Position numbers and translations under genes: made by a program. DNA of 64,000 bases from Limnephilus marmoratus (Eukaryota > Arthropoda > Insecta > Trichoptera > Limnephilidae). The first letter of the stretch is position 1. Each line of letters begins with the position of its first letter. Location of the stretch: NCBI GenBank assembly GCA_917880885.1, contig OU862915.1, positions 37,022,676-37,086,675 on the forward strand, read 5' to 3'. The notes under the pieces were generated by a model. It did not search any database. It saw only the letters and a list, made by a program, of their open reading frames with translations, and was not told the DNA's origin. Shown here piece by piece: positions 45,114-57,400 of this stretch.

Positions 45114-45647
45114 TCTGCAAACAGAAAGCACACTTCCAACAAGAGATGGACACAATTTTAAGCTACAATAACAACAACAAAAAATCTACTAGCATGCATA
45201 AAAAGTAAAAGTTTTGGCGACGAGTATTAAGAATGAACAAAATACGAAATGCAACAAAAGCTAATAAAGTTGTATATAATTTGAAAATTGTACTGTTTGG
45301 TGTTTCTCTTAGCGAGTAATATGAAAGTTTTATATTTGCAGTTGAAAGCTTATTAAAAATCAATGTTTTGTTGTTAATACGAGGCTTACCTTTGCATAAC
45401 AATCATTGTGAAAACTAGTTTTTTTTCATAGTTTTTCAAACAAAATAAATATTTCCTCAAACACAGCAAATTTACTTTGTAATATTTTTAATTTAAAAAA
45501 CACCTCGTTTTAACTATTTTTATACCGTACGTATACTACTAATACCGCCCTGACGTCGATAATTGACGTTGAAATAGGCAAGTTTAAGGTCAGAAATGCG
45601 GCATGCCTCCCTGCCAACACCTTTCTCTGTCGCACGTATGTTTTACC

Positions 45648-45972
45648 CAAAGATATTCAAATACAGAAGAGATATGCTATGGTGTCCGCGCAACTGTCGC
45701 CGGACTACGCGCTAATTAGCGTAGTTTTCATACAAAAAGAATTTGTTCATTTCGTTGTATTTTTGAAAATGTGCATTAATATTGGTTAACAATAAATTTT
45801 GAATAAGGAAAGAATTCGTTCATTTAGTTTAACGTTCGTTTGGTTTATTCGTTAATTATTTGTTATTTTAGTTTATTTGTTAATTGGTAAACAATATCGG
45901 CGACACCCGGAAGCGCAGACCCACATAGTAAAAACAGGAGACAGCACATCTACTTATATTTCAATATCTTTG
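45648..45972. mobile_element. hAT-type MITE with 8-bp target duplication
   Basis: Flanked by GTTTTACC at 45640-45647 and 45973-45980. Ends CAAAGATATT and AATATCTTTG are inverted. The length is 325 bp with no protein. An 8-bp duplication with CA..G-type ends fits the hAT superfamily. The paralogous empty site at about 46395 confirms the boundaries. Confidence 0.82.
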
Positions 45973-46059
45973 GTTTTACCCATCTTTCTCTTTCGCTTAC
46001 GGTCATTGTAAAGTCAGTAAAATCACTGAACGAGGGTGGATCGTATGAAGTTCAGGCCC

Positions 46060-46292
46060 CCTAGCACGGTCGATCGATATAGGTTTTATCAAAAATGTCG
46101 GTAACTTGCGATCGCTCCCGAGCACGACTGCAGGCCGCTAACGAATTAACAACAGTTTACGTCAAATATATTAGAAACCCCTAGTCATTGTGAACTATTG
46201 TTTGTTCGTTGGAGGTCTGCAGTCGTGCTCGGGAGCGATGGCAAGTTACCGACATTTTCGATAAAACCTATATCGATCGACCATGCATGCTA
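46060..46292. mobile_element. Foldback element with ~65-bp arms
   Basis: Arms run CGATCGATATAGGTTTTATC, then AATGTCGGTAACTTGC and CTCCCGAGCACGACTGCAG, mirrored at the right end. Outermost CTAGCA/TGCTAG also pair. The central loop is about 80 bp. No protein is visible. Confidence 0.75.
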
Positions 46293-46577
46293 GGACCCCT
46301 GACGTGGATATAAAAATCGTTGAAATAGGCTAGTTTAAGGTCAGAAAAGCGGCATGCCTCCCTGCCAACACCTTTCTCTGTCGCACGTATGTTTTACCCA
46401 CCTTTCTCTTTCGCTTACGGTCATTGTAAAGTCAGTAAAATCACTGTATCTGAACGATAGTGGATCGTATGAAGTTCAGGTCGGCATTTGAGTTTGGCGC
46501 GTATTGTACTATTCGTTTATTTTTTGTGAGCCATGTTCACGTTGTCAGGGTTGATGAAGTGAATTAAAGTGTTTGAA

Positions 46578-46625
46578 ATGAAGTGTTTATTATTTTTTCT
46601 AATATACGTGAACATGGTTATGAAG
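46578..46625 (+). CDS. Orphan first exon encoding a signal peptide
   Basis: ATG with a hydrophobic run (KCLLFFLIYVNMVMK) stops at a GTATGC donor at 46626, phase 0. This is the same architecture as exon 1 of the secreted-protein gene that ends at 45113. It could start a third paralog, but no matching downstream exons were found before 51440. A 16-codon exon alone is weak evidence. Confidence 0.3.
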
Positions 46626-47559
46626 GTATGCATATCCGTAAATATAAGTAAATTATGTAACGAGTTGTGGGGTTGTGGGTCCTTGTGCCGCAACTCGGCT
46701 ACGGTCCTGCTTAGAAGATATTCTCAATGTTTTCGATATTTAAATTTAAAAATAAAAACTGGAAAAAGTTCGGGTTTGCAGAAGGCATCTCAATTTTAGA
46801 AGCGCATGTGGGTACCGCCGCACAGTGGCTGATTTTGATGATTTGGCGCGACATCGCTCTCGGCGTTCGACCATTTGGCAGTTCATTGATGTTTTTTTAA
46901 GTATTAATAAAAAAATACCACTTATTTTTGGTTAATTCTTATTAGTTGAAATGTTAATAATGATTTTTATAAAAAATAGCATGTCACTTGGGCGCTAAGT
47001 ATTTGTATTTTATAGATTATAATTCTAAAAAAAAAACAGATAATGAAAAACAGTGTAAACTAAATATTTATTATTTCATTTAACATAAATACAAAATGTG
47101 ATTTCCAGTAGCAACCCTATGTTTATAATTATTTGGGAAAACTGTTGATTGATTAACGTTTACTTACAATCATTGAAATCTCTAATGACACCGAACCTGA
47201 TAAAAATTGAAGGAGAAACCCATATGTACATTCGGCACATTATTATTAACTGATGTACATAGCAATAATACTTTGGATTTTCCTGACAGTGGGGAATAAA
47301 AGTTTAATAATGGGGGTAATTAGCGTAATTCACCCTATACGGATATTTTAACTCCTGCTAGTAATGTGTACAATGCATTTACAAACATTTTATAGTCGGC
47401 ACATATTTAAAGAATTATTAACGTTTAATGGCATATGCATAGTAATAATATAACAGGAAAACACCAAAAGATAATACAGACTATGGGTATTTTATATTAA
47501 TTAACATAAAGTACAAAGTAACTAAATAGAATGGTTCAGTAATACATGTAAACGTAAAA
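46626..47559. other. No gene seen
   Basis: AT-rich. No further exon of the orphan signal exon could be recognised. Confidence 0.35.
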
Positions 47560-49000
47560 ACGTAAACTTTGAACCAAGGCAAATGATATAATTTATGAAA
47601 AAAATATTTTTTTAACTTATTTAAAGAAAGGATGTATCTTGAAGAATATTTTAAGTGTTTAAAAAATCCAATGATAAGTACACAAAAAACTTGATTCCGC
47701 ATACCTTCAAAATCACCTAAATACAGCAGTGTAAATGTGCGCCCAGTGTACCCCTGTTCTGTGACTAATTACAGAATAATTAATTTTCAGATGTTAATTT
47801 AAATTGTCAGTGAGTAATTATTGTGAATAATTTAATTTTTTCCATGGTATACACAACTAAATACTACATTAAGATGACCTTTCTTTGACAAATCGGACTC
47901 AAAGATTGGATTCTGAAAAAAAAAATTACGAAAATTGCAATCATTTCTTAAAAATGCAATTTCTGGAGTGGCTGGCAATAGTTGGTGGTGATTTTTTTCT
48001 CCCATATACAAAAATGACACAGCAATAATATTCCATTAAAATTGAAGTGAAGACTTGTAAAGTTTTTTTATTCCTACTCCATTAAAAACAAAAAATTGAA
48101 AAAAAGTTTGAAAAACAAGACGTTAACTTCGAACCAAGGCAACAGATATAATTTATGAAAAAAATATTATTTTTAAATTATTTAAATAAATGATGTATCT
48201 TGGAAAATATTTAAAGTATTTAAAAAAATATATATATCTAACGACAAGTACACAAAAAACTTGATTCCGCATACCTTTAAAATCACCTTAATACAGCAGT
48301 GTAAATGTGCGCCCAGTGTAACCCTTTTTTGCGACTAATTACAGAATAATTAAAGTACATGTGCTAATTTAAATTATCAGTGCGTTATTGTAAATAACTT
48401 TAAAAAAAATTAATGGTACGCAGAACTAAATATTACATTAAGTTGATCTTTCTTTGACCAAAGAGGTCAGAGTCAAAGATTGGATTCTGAAAAAAAAAAT
48501 TACGAAAATTGCAATCATTTATTAAAAATGCAATTACTGGAGTGGCTGGCAATAGTTGGTGGTGATTTTTTTCATCCATGTACAAAAAAGACTCAGCAAT
48601 CACATCCTATTAAAATTGGAGTGAAGACTCGTGAAGTTTTTTATTCCTACTCCATTAAAGACAAAAAATTGGAAAAAAAGTTTGGAAAAAGAACGTTAAC
48701 TTTGAACCAAGGTAACAGATATAATTTATGAAAAAAATATATTTTTTAAGTTGTTCAAATAAAACACGTATCTTAAAGAATATCTTAGGTGATTTAAAAA
48801 AATACTTTTTTTCTATAATAAGTACACAAACAACCAGATGTCGCACGCCTTCCAACTCGCCTAGATACAGCAGCGTTATTGCGCGCCCGAACATCTTAGT
48901 TCTGTAACTAATTACCGAGTAAGTAAGCTTCGGATGTTATTTTCAATGATTTTTTTAATGTCAGTGGTTAATTAAGAATAAATTAGTAAAAAAAAAAAAA
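47560..49000. repeat. Three tandem copies of a ~565-bp unit
   Basis: Units begin near 47561, 48121 and 48694 with CGTTAACTTTGAACCAAGG-like sequence. They share TACAGCAGTGTAAATGTGCG, TTTCTTTGAC, GGATTCTGAAAAAAAAAATT and GGAGTGGCTGGCAATAGTTG. The third copy is truncated. Copies differ by small indels. On the minus strand each unit encodes a GRxxTLLYLGDFEG-like peptide before GTATGC or a similar site (see findings). Origin unknown. Confidence 0.8.
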
Positions 49001-49125
49001 ATTTCGGGAACATGCCGATCTGGGGTCAACGCCGCGCCAGCGCTCAAATTTCAGCCACTGTGCGCCGCCCGGGAATCATTTATTGGCTGACCAGCACCTC
49101 TGCCGTAGGTCAGCCCAAGTGGTTC

Positions 49126-49783
49126 TTTTATTTTTTTTTTTATTTATTGAAAGAATGGATAATACATATAATCAACAAACAAGTCCTGCTAATCCAATTG
49201 AATTGACTTGTCAACGGGTGCTTATATTTTAGTTACATATACATTTTTAAAATTTAAAATTTACATCTTATATCTACAGATTCAACATTTTTTCATACAT
49301 TTCAATATCAATATAAATATTTTTTTTCCGATAGCCAATTTTTCACCATGTATTTAACCTTATTCATAGAATTACATTGCTTTTTAGTGTCAGGTAATAA
49401 ATTAAATATATTCGGTATGATGTATTCAAACGTTCTCTGTCCGTAATTATTGTTAAATTTCGGAACTATTAACTCGTCGTTGCGCGTGAATCTAGTGCTA
49501 TATTTATGTTCTAATTTCTCTTTATCCTGCGGGGTAAATACATTCTGAATTATAATTTTGTGCCATAGTATTGCCTTAATAGGTAAAATTTTGGCACTCT
49601 GAAACAGCAATGGTGTATTATGTTTCTGTTTGAAAATATTAGGGACTACTAATAATTTTACAATTGCGTTTTGTACAACTTGCACTTGTTTCAGATTGGT
49701 TATAGTAGTATTTTCCCATATTGTTAATCCGTATCTTATAATAGATTCTGCCAGTGACATATAAATTATTTTAAGTGAATGTG
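49126..49783 (-). mobile_element. CR1-like 3' fragment in repeat P
   Basis: The minus-strand frame 49760-49308 encodes 150 residues of an RT C-terminus: SIIRYGLTIWENT, VQVVQNAIVKLL, RNDELIVPKF and FEYIIPNIFNLLPDTKK. This is the thumb and tail region of CR1-type RT, with no stop inside the frame. The left end is the T-run near 49130-49145 (A-rich tail on the minus strand). Confidence 0.8.
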
Positions 49784-50080
49784 TTCGCTACGTTTGGTGA
49801 CTTAGTAGGGGTGTTTGTGGGGTGAGGTTTATCCGGATCTTGGCGGAGGATGCATCTGCCCACCAGCTGCGTGACGAGCCAGATCGGGAGAGACTGGTTG
49901 AGGGAGACCCTTTGACCTCTTCAGAGGATTCCTACACCGCAGTGGGAGGGATGTATTTACACGTCCGTCACACCTGGAAACACTGACCTCAAGATTTCTA
50001 TCTCATACCCTTTTCCTTCCCAGAACTTCATCTTCTTCCTTTCCTCAAAAGACCTTCCACACGGCATATTCAAAGATAAC

Positions 50081-50427
50081 TTTTTATGGAAATATATAAA
50101 GAAACAAAATTTAAATGAAATGATTTAATGTATTGTAACAACATTATGTTTGTATGCATGTGTGTATATGCATATGTTTTTATATGTATATATATATATT
50201 TTTTGTTTTATCTTTTATTTTGTCTTCTTATATTATTTTTTATATTTTTATCTTTTTATATACATGTCTACTTCGATACAAATCTTTTTCACTAAACAAA
50301 AAATTGTTATTTACCCGCCTCGGAACAGACTTTGTCTAGTGAGGTGGGTAAAAGCAATCTATGTACACAATGAAAATAAAATAATCGCCCGGGTTACCGG
50401 CACTGAAACTGAAACTGAAAACTGAAC
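50081..50427 (+). mobile_element. Non-LTR 3' end inserted in repeat P
   Basis: An AT-rich stretch followed by the stem CGCCTCGGAACAGA...GTGAGGTGGG (50316-50348) and AATGAAAATAAAATAA. The same stem type lies at 58500-58530 (minus) next to a CR1-like C-terminus, so this is probably the untranslated end of that family. Confidence 0.5.
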
Positions 50428-50519
50428 ATAGGCCCTGAGGGGAATTATTTTCTTAAATGCCCTGAGGGAAATTATTTTCCTCGGAGTCTCCGGTGCAGAG
50501 TTAATATTAAAAAATATGC

Positions 50520-50890
50520 ATAAAATAAATACAAATTTCTCCCGTCTGGAGCCAGTGAGACTGTGGCATCCCCAATTGGAGAATGTTGTGAGGCTAGAGT
50601 GGAAGGAGACTGGGAAGAGAAAGGTAGGGAAGTATCTGACTATTCAGATCTGGTCACCAAACACGGCTAAAACCATTTCAATTACATGTTTCAACTGGTG
50701 AATAATGGTCTTACAAAAAGGTGGTATTAACCACGAGTATTTAGCCAGAGTATCTTCCACTCAGGAGCGTACCGCAAATGTACTACATATTATTTTTAAT
50801 TAATTAATTGTGGAATAATACAAATTAATCAAATACAATTTATTTGCGCATGCCGGGATTTGATCCCGCGACCGACGGATTGCAAGTCTT
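50520..50890 (-). mobile_element. SINE family S, near full length
   Basis: It includes the body (CTCCCGTCTGGAGCCAGTG to GAGTATCTTCCACTCAGG on the plus strand) and the head, whose B box appears as GGGATTTGATCCCGCGAC at about 50866. The head ends in sequence that no longer matches near 50895. Confidence 0.78.
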
Positions 50891-51439
50891 TATACAAGTA
50901 ATCAGCATTATTAATATTAAAATGATTTGGAGACCTCAAATCAAATTTATGTATATATACTGAAACATAAAAAGGAATACAATAATTTCTCAAAAAATAA
51001 TCAAATAAAATAACATTAATCTCTTACGTTACACCATACCAACTGATTTATAAGGTCTAGGCATTCCCGCATACCTACTTAAAGTACCTACTTACTTGTC
51101 TACGTATTATTCTGTAATGGGTAAATCACTTATTTAAAAATAATTTGATAATGTGATGATAATTTATTTTCACGTTCCAAGTTCATAATTTTGAATATTT
51201 TGTTTCAATCGTGTTCCCAGTGAAAACTCTAGAGATATTTTCCGATTCAGTTTGTCTTTTTTGTCAAATCCTTCAAATTCTTTACGTTTATAAAAGTTTT
51301 ATCAAAATGCACATTAACCGTGAAAATATTTGATACACATACGTTGTTTTCCGTTTAGATATATATTATTTTCAGGCGATTCTAAATTTCTGTTAAATAA
51401 TTTAAAAATCTATGTGATAGACTCTACACATATTTCAAA

Positions 51440-54400
51440 ATGCCGGGGTATGTATTATTCATTTCCACATTAAGTGAATTTCTTGATACCATTTGTTTCT
51501 TTTTTACATTGTTTTAACCGGTGCTTGTGAAATATTGTTAGATTTTCAATACTCTGCCACCTCTGGTCTGGAACCCCAAAATACTAGAAAAATCCGTCGA
51601 CTCCGTCGGAATTCTGTCTTTGTTCTAGCAGTATTTTAAAAGAAGATGCTCCGAGGAACTAGCGTCATTGATTCCTTCGGTACCGGTGCACAGTCTGGGG
51701 AGAATAATTTCTCTCACCCCTGAGAGAATGTCGTCCCTGCCGTACTTGCTCGTTTTACTTCTTGCCAAGAGAGGGAAGTAGGTTTAGCGGACCCCTAATC
51801 ATCTCCGCTTCCTGAAGCTATCCACGTTCAGTTCATACATAGTAAAATTATAATAACACGTAACGCTTATACGAGCAGTTAAAAAATCGATATCACTAAA
51901 ATTCTTGTTTATTTACCAATTTGAAAGAACATGGACCTAATTTTTTTTTTTTTTTTTAAAGAAAGACAAACATTCCCGGGTTACGAATAACCCAACAATG
52001 TTTGAAAATCTTCTATTACCACCACAGAAAGCCGAAAATGTTGCTTGTGTTGTGATGGAGGACTTAGCCAGCCGAGGAATCGAACACGCGACGCCTAGGT
52101 GGGACCCAAGCGCTATGCCCACTCAACCACTGACCAGTCATTGGCACGATAGTAACGAATACTGTTTTTCTGACATCGCTGCCGATCTTTTTCATGGAAC
52201 AAAATGTTTTCCGAATAAGTTCGTTCGTTCAGACCATCTCCGTTCCTTGTAAATCTTAGTATTCATGTGCAAGATTAATAGTCAAGCACTGCGTGGACAG
52301 ACATTGTTGGACCATCTCTTTTCCACACCTCTGCCTCGACTGAGATCATCTCCTGCTGCGTGATATTCTTTATTTAATGATTCCTAAGCAATGCATCATT
52401 TAGAATTATGATAAATGTTCTTGAACAGGGCTAAAAACCACTTCTGTTGTGACTACACCGGCAAGCCAGTGACCGTGAAGCCAGCCAGAACCTTCGACAC
52501 CAAGACACCGAAATGCTGCTGTTGCCCCAAGAAGAAGAAGCTGGTATGATACTGGTTCCTAAAAGATTTTTTTAAGTGTCCCTTTGGTGTCATTGTTGTA
52601 ATTTTTTGTGTAGGTAACTTTTTTTCATTTAGCTTTTTGCGAATGTGAATGACTTATGAATACAAAATTGTGTTGACTAAGATTTTTTTGGAAAACGTAT
52701 TTTTTCCTGCGGTGTTTCAAATTACAAATTATCAATCTGATTCCAATCATTGCTTCTGAATTTGGGACTGTGCTATTTGATCATAAGGAAATAATTAGGT
52801 AACTTGCAGTGTCCTATTGAGGCCGTGATAATTGCTCCAAGATAGGTTCCTGGATAATTAGATATATTATGTGGGAAGGTAATTACCACGTAATCACATT
52901 AGTTATTGGATAATTATTGCTGTGTACCTACTCAAACTGTCTCAAAGATGAATAATGCGAATCAAATATTAATTATTCAGCCGAAAATCTGGTACAATAT
53001 TACGTCTGAAGATAATCAAGCTCTGACGGCACGAAATTTGCTCAGCTTATTGGTCTGTATTTATGACTCACCACATTAGGCCAGAATTTCGTACCTTTTT
53101 GTTACATTAGCTTAACACAGGAGTCCCTGTCGCCCTAAATAAGATGATGTTTATCTGTTTTGTGTAGAAGTACTGCCAGCCACCTAGGCCCGACAACTTT
53201 GCACCCCGGAACGTGTACCAGAAGCCATGCAAGGCTATGGAGGGTGGCACGGTGTACAATCTCTCCTACAGGCAGGTGGAAGGACGTCGGCCCGCTGCCG
53301 TGTTGCCTGTGGGCAACTTCGTCAGGTCCTGCGGCCGCATGTCCGGGGACACCATACAGAAGGTAAGCCAAATCATACCAAAAACCATGCGTTGGACCGA
53401 GGGTCGAAAAACGTGGAGTACTCTGGAATGGGAATTATTTATTATTTGATCAAAGACATGCAGTAAAATCAAGAAAAACTAGTTTACCGAGGGAAGAGAT
53501 AGTACAATAAAAGAAAAAGAAAGAAATAGTTTTGGACCGTCAAATACCTAATTGATCCTTTACATTTTTAGGTACCGAAGATCAGTTGAAAATCCAAGAA
53601 GATTATTTCATAACCTTTTGGGCCCCATAATCAGTCTTAAGGCTGGAAAAGCCTAATTGCTGCTTAGATCTACCGGCCTGTTTTAGATCGACTTGGCTAT
53701 TTTGAACACAACAATCTTTTCCTTGCATTACTGTCCAATGCACGATGGAAATATAATATCGTAGTCTTAAAAATGATATTCGACGGGACTAGATCATCAA
53801 AAGCCTTTGTTTTTTCCAGTTGTCCTACCTGCCCAACGACACAAAAAGGACCCGGCTAATTTTGCCGTGCAACCACGACTTGACGGGCCGCGGACCCATG
53901 CAGGACCTCACCACGCAGAAGCACGACTATGTACCCAAGCCGGCCAGCAGGAGACCGCCCATCATGCCCATCGTCAGCATCTGCAACTCAAAACTGCCAC
54001 TTGAAGGTTGGGCAATGTTTGACAACTTCTTATTTTGTTTGAAATGAGATTGTAATTTTAGGTATTTGTTTTGTGAGTGAATTCGTGCAAAAAATAACGA
54101 AGGCATTACTTATTCTATGTTTCAGATAAAACCGTGAATAGGCTCTCCTTCCCAGCACCGGGCGCCCAGAAACGGCCCTCCTCCTATGCTCCAGTCAACT
54201 TGTACGCCCGTCCTTGCGCCAAGATGGAGTGCTCCACCGTTCAAAAGCTCAGCTACCGCCCCACCGAGGTCCGCCCACGCTGGATCCCGCCCTGGGCGAT
54301 AAGGCAGTACAGCGCCCCCTGTGCTGCTATGGAGGGCAACACCATCTACAGGGCGAGCTATCTGGCGCCGGGAGAGGAGTGTGATGACGGGGGGACGGAT

Positions 54401-57400
54401 CCCAATGCATGCTGCGAAGGTAAGATCCTTACTTGAAGTCGAATTTAACGGTCATTTGTACCACCATGGCAATACCATCACGGTGATGACGGGGGATTAG
54501 GAGGCAAGTATGATGAAGGTAAAGGTATTCACTTATTGTTTACCCTTGCTGATAATATGATTTGACACTTGTTGAGAAGTAGGTAAACGGTCCTTTACAT
54601 TGTCATGTAATGGAAGAAATCACAACAGTACCAGCAGGCCGTTCCATACTCAAGCCATCGTGGTTTTGTTCATAGTTGGTTTAGTTCAAGGAAGAAAATG
54701 AAATAAATTCACTAGTATTTCTATCGTCCAATTGATTAGTCAGACATCTCCAAATACTAAGTTTTGAGATAATGAGGAAACCAATATTTGAATGCTCACC
54801 ATAAATCAAGTATTATTCACAGGTGTTTGTGTTTTGCATATATTTAATGTGCTATTAAACTGGATGCATAACAGTCCGGTACATTAGTGTGACATTTTTA
54901 AATATTCTACTAGTTGTCCAGAAAACATCAAGATGGTGTTTATGAGTGATCTGAGTATTGTAGCAGTTAGAGGGTACATTTTTATATATAACTTCATACT
55001 CAACAACTCAACTCAAATTTAGATTTTTCAGATATCTGACTAAAAAACTGGACGATTGATATATTTAAAAAAAACTAGTATCTACATATTTTAACCGGTT
55101 CAAAGGGTAATCCAATATCAATCAACGGGTAATTCAACATCATTTTTGAAGTGAAAACTTCTTTTGTGATTTGAAACTCGATGAAACGAAAAAGCGACAC
55201 TAAAAATAGACAAACACATACGTTTATAGGATTTATCCAGCGAGAGAATAAGATAGAATAATCAGCCTTCTCATTGTGCGTTGCTTCGTAACCTCACTCT
55301 AGCCTACTTTAGTTTTCTGAAGGTTTCACTTCTACCACGCGTGAACTGCACCCTTGTATTTTTTTTAATAGTTTTTTTTTTCATTTTGTTCCTTTGAGCA
55401 AAAGCCTCTCCTTTCTTGTGAAGTTTATAAAAAATGTAAATACTTTTTAAGGCTCGTCTTTGTTATCTTGATTTTCCGTGGTATATTAGCATTTTTTTTT
55501 TCAAAACACTAGGCGGCGCGGTAATACGAAGGGACAAGGCGGAAATCGGCGATTCTCTTTGTTTTTTCTGTTGAAATATTATTTGCGCGGGATAAGGCTT
55601 AGCTTTACTAGAAGGATGGAGGGCTGGAGATAGGGGTAAAAGTACAGGAACAGACTCAAACTCTAACGAAAAAAACCTCACCTATTATAGCTACATGTAT
55701 ACTCTTTCCGAACACCGTTTATAATTCACGGAAACTCGTGGTACAATCGGGAAACTAGGGAATCTACATACTCGTAACATACAGAATCCAAGAAAACTTG
55801 TTAAAACCGGATTAAAAAAAAAACATTGACGGCCGATAGATCGATTTTTTTTCAAATTCGACCTAAAAATTTTCATCTTTGGACTCGATTTACTCGAAAA
55901 CGAAAGCTATCAAAATGTGCTAAATAACAAAATCGACTTGAAATGTGATTTAGATTCGCCAATTTTCCGTTTTTACTACGATTTTCCGGACACGGAGTAT
56001 TGGTATATATTATTAAGTAATATTTCACTTTAGACTTCAGAAAAACACGTCTATCAAATCAACCTTTACTCACCCCATCTTCTTTCCCTCCCGTTACCTT
56101 CAACCGTACAATAATACAATAAGTTAAACCCTTCAAAAATTGGGCATTTTTTTCATATGGTCAAAATATTTTCGCTTTACAATAAAATGCAAATATTTGA
56201 AATATTTCTGAGCACATTCAAAAACCAAAAACTGTTTTAGAAAGGTGATGAAATACGCTTTCAAATTATAGAATTCGAAATAATCTTTTATTTAATATAA
56301 AAATTTTGCATAAAAGTTTTCAAAATGGCTCACCTTACGTTTTTTCTAACTAAAGTTACTGATAATAAAAATAAAAAAAAATACATACATATTTTGTTAG
56401 ACAAATGTATAACAAACACATATTGTAACCTCACTTTTTTGTCGCTCTATGTAAAAATATTTTTTTTTAAATTCCCGAAGTTTCAAATATTTTTTTCAAT
56501 TTGCGATTCAAAACTTTGTGTACATAAAAGTGTGCATTTTACTTTTTTGGTGGCTGTTTTTTAGATTGGATTATAAAGGGTGGTGTTTTTCCTTTCTAAC
56601 ACCGATTAGAACATGTTTCTAACTATGATAGTAAGGGAGTTACAGCGTTTTATATGAGACCTATATGCGTTGGGATAAATATAGTCTCCTGTGATTAAAC
56701 GGGTTTTAATGTACGTAAATAAGTTAACAAGCCATGGTCCCACCATTTCCGGGCATATTTGACTCTTGCGGGTGTATATTAAATGTATTGAAGTAATGGT
56801 ATTTTTAAATTTAATGTGAATGCCTTACATGAGTCCCAACGGCCCCCAACCGCCTGAGGCAAGTGAGACCATAACATCCCCAATTGGATAATGGGGTACA
56901 TTAGGATTAGGAGGCAGAAGGTAGTGGTGAGAGGAAGGAGATGAGTAAGAGAAAGGTATGGAAGTAGTAACTGACTATTCAGATCTGGTCAGCCATTTGA
57001 AGCAACATTTAAATTATGAATGGTGGTCTTTCACCAGAACGAAATTGAAAGTATCCATCACTATGGACATTATTTTTAAATGAATTAATTGTGAAATAAC
57101 ACAAATTAATTGCGCAGAAGTTTGAACTCGCGACCTCCGAATTCGAAGAATTAGGAGTAGAGAACCTTACCCCTCGACCATGTAGGCCATCAAATATAAT
57201 TATAACAGGGGTTGGTTGAGGTGGTCGAGTTCCATTAAATGGATCCCGGGGCGGTGGAACCCATACCCGCCTCGAATTATTTTAATTTATTTCACGACCT
57301 CTGCGATAGAGCGATGACTAAACATTACTTGAAAAAATACATTTTTTAATGTTTTTTGCTCTTTCTCTTCTCTAAAGCATCAGAACATTCCCCGTGGGGG

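Larger units (their letters stand above)
45540..46490 (+). repeat. Local direct duplication interrupted by two foldback elements
   Basis: Copy 2 (about 46302-46485) reads GTTGAAATAGGCTAGTTTAA, GGCATGCCTCCCTGCCAACA, TCTGTCGCACGTATG, then CTCTTTCGCTTACGGTCATT and GTCAGTAAAATCACTG. Copy 1 has the same blocks, at 45567-45647 and 45981-46055, but split by an inserted element (45648-45972). Copy 2 is thus the natural empty site. A second foldback lies between the copies. Confidence 0.82.
49005..50490 (+). repeat. Repeat P copy interrupted twice
   Basis: P sequence at 49005-49125 (ending CAGCCCAAGTGGTTC) continues at about 49784 (TTCGCTACGTTTGGTGACTT) to about 50080 and again at about 50428 (GGCCCTGAGGGGAATTATTT). 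Two other elements, 49126-49783 and 50081-50427, have been inserted. The terminal stem occurs twice at 50432-50480. Confidence 0.65.

Noticed and set aside
46569..46799. A 76-residue gene starting at GTG
   Set aside because: A GTG start is unlikely in a eukaryotic gene. The better reading is a 16-codon exon from the ATG at 46578 to the donor at 46626.
53135..53472. Minus-strand and shifted frames over SAXO exon 3
   Set aside because: They are shadows of the spliced exon, which is supported by splice sites and the repeating motif.
54134..54436. Stand-alone 100-residue gene
   Set aside because: It is SAXO exon 5 read through its donor at 54420.
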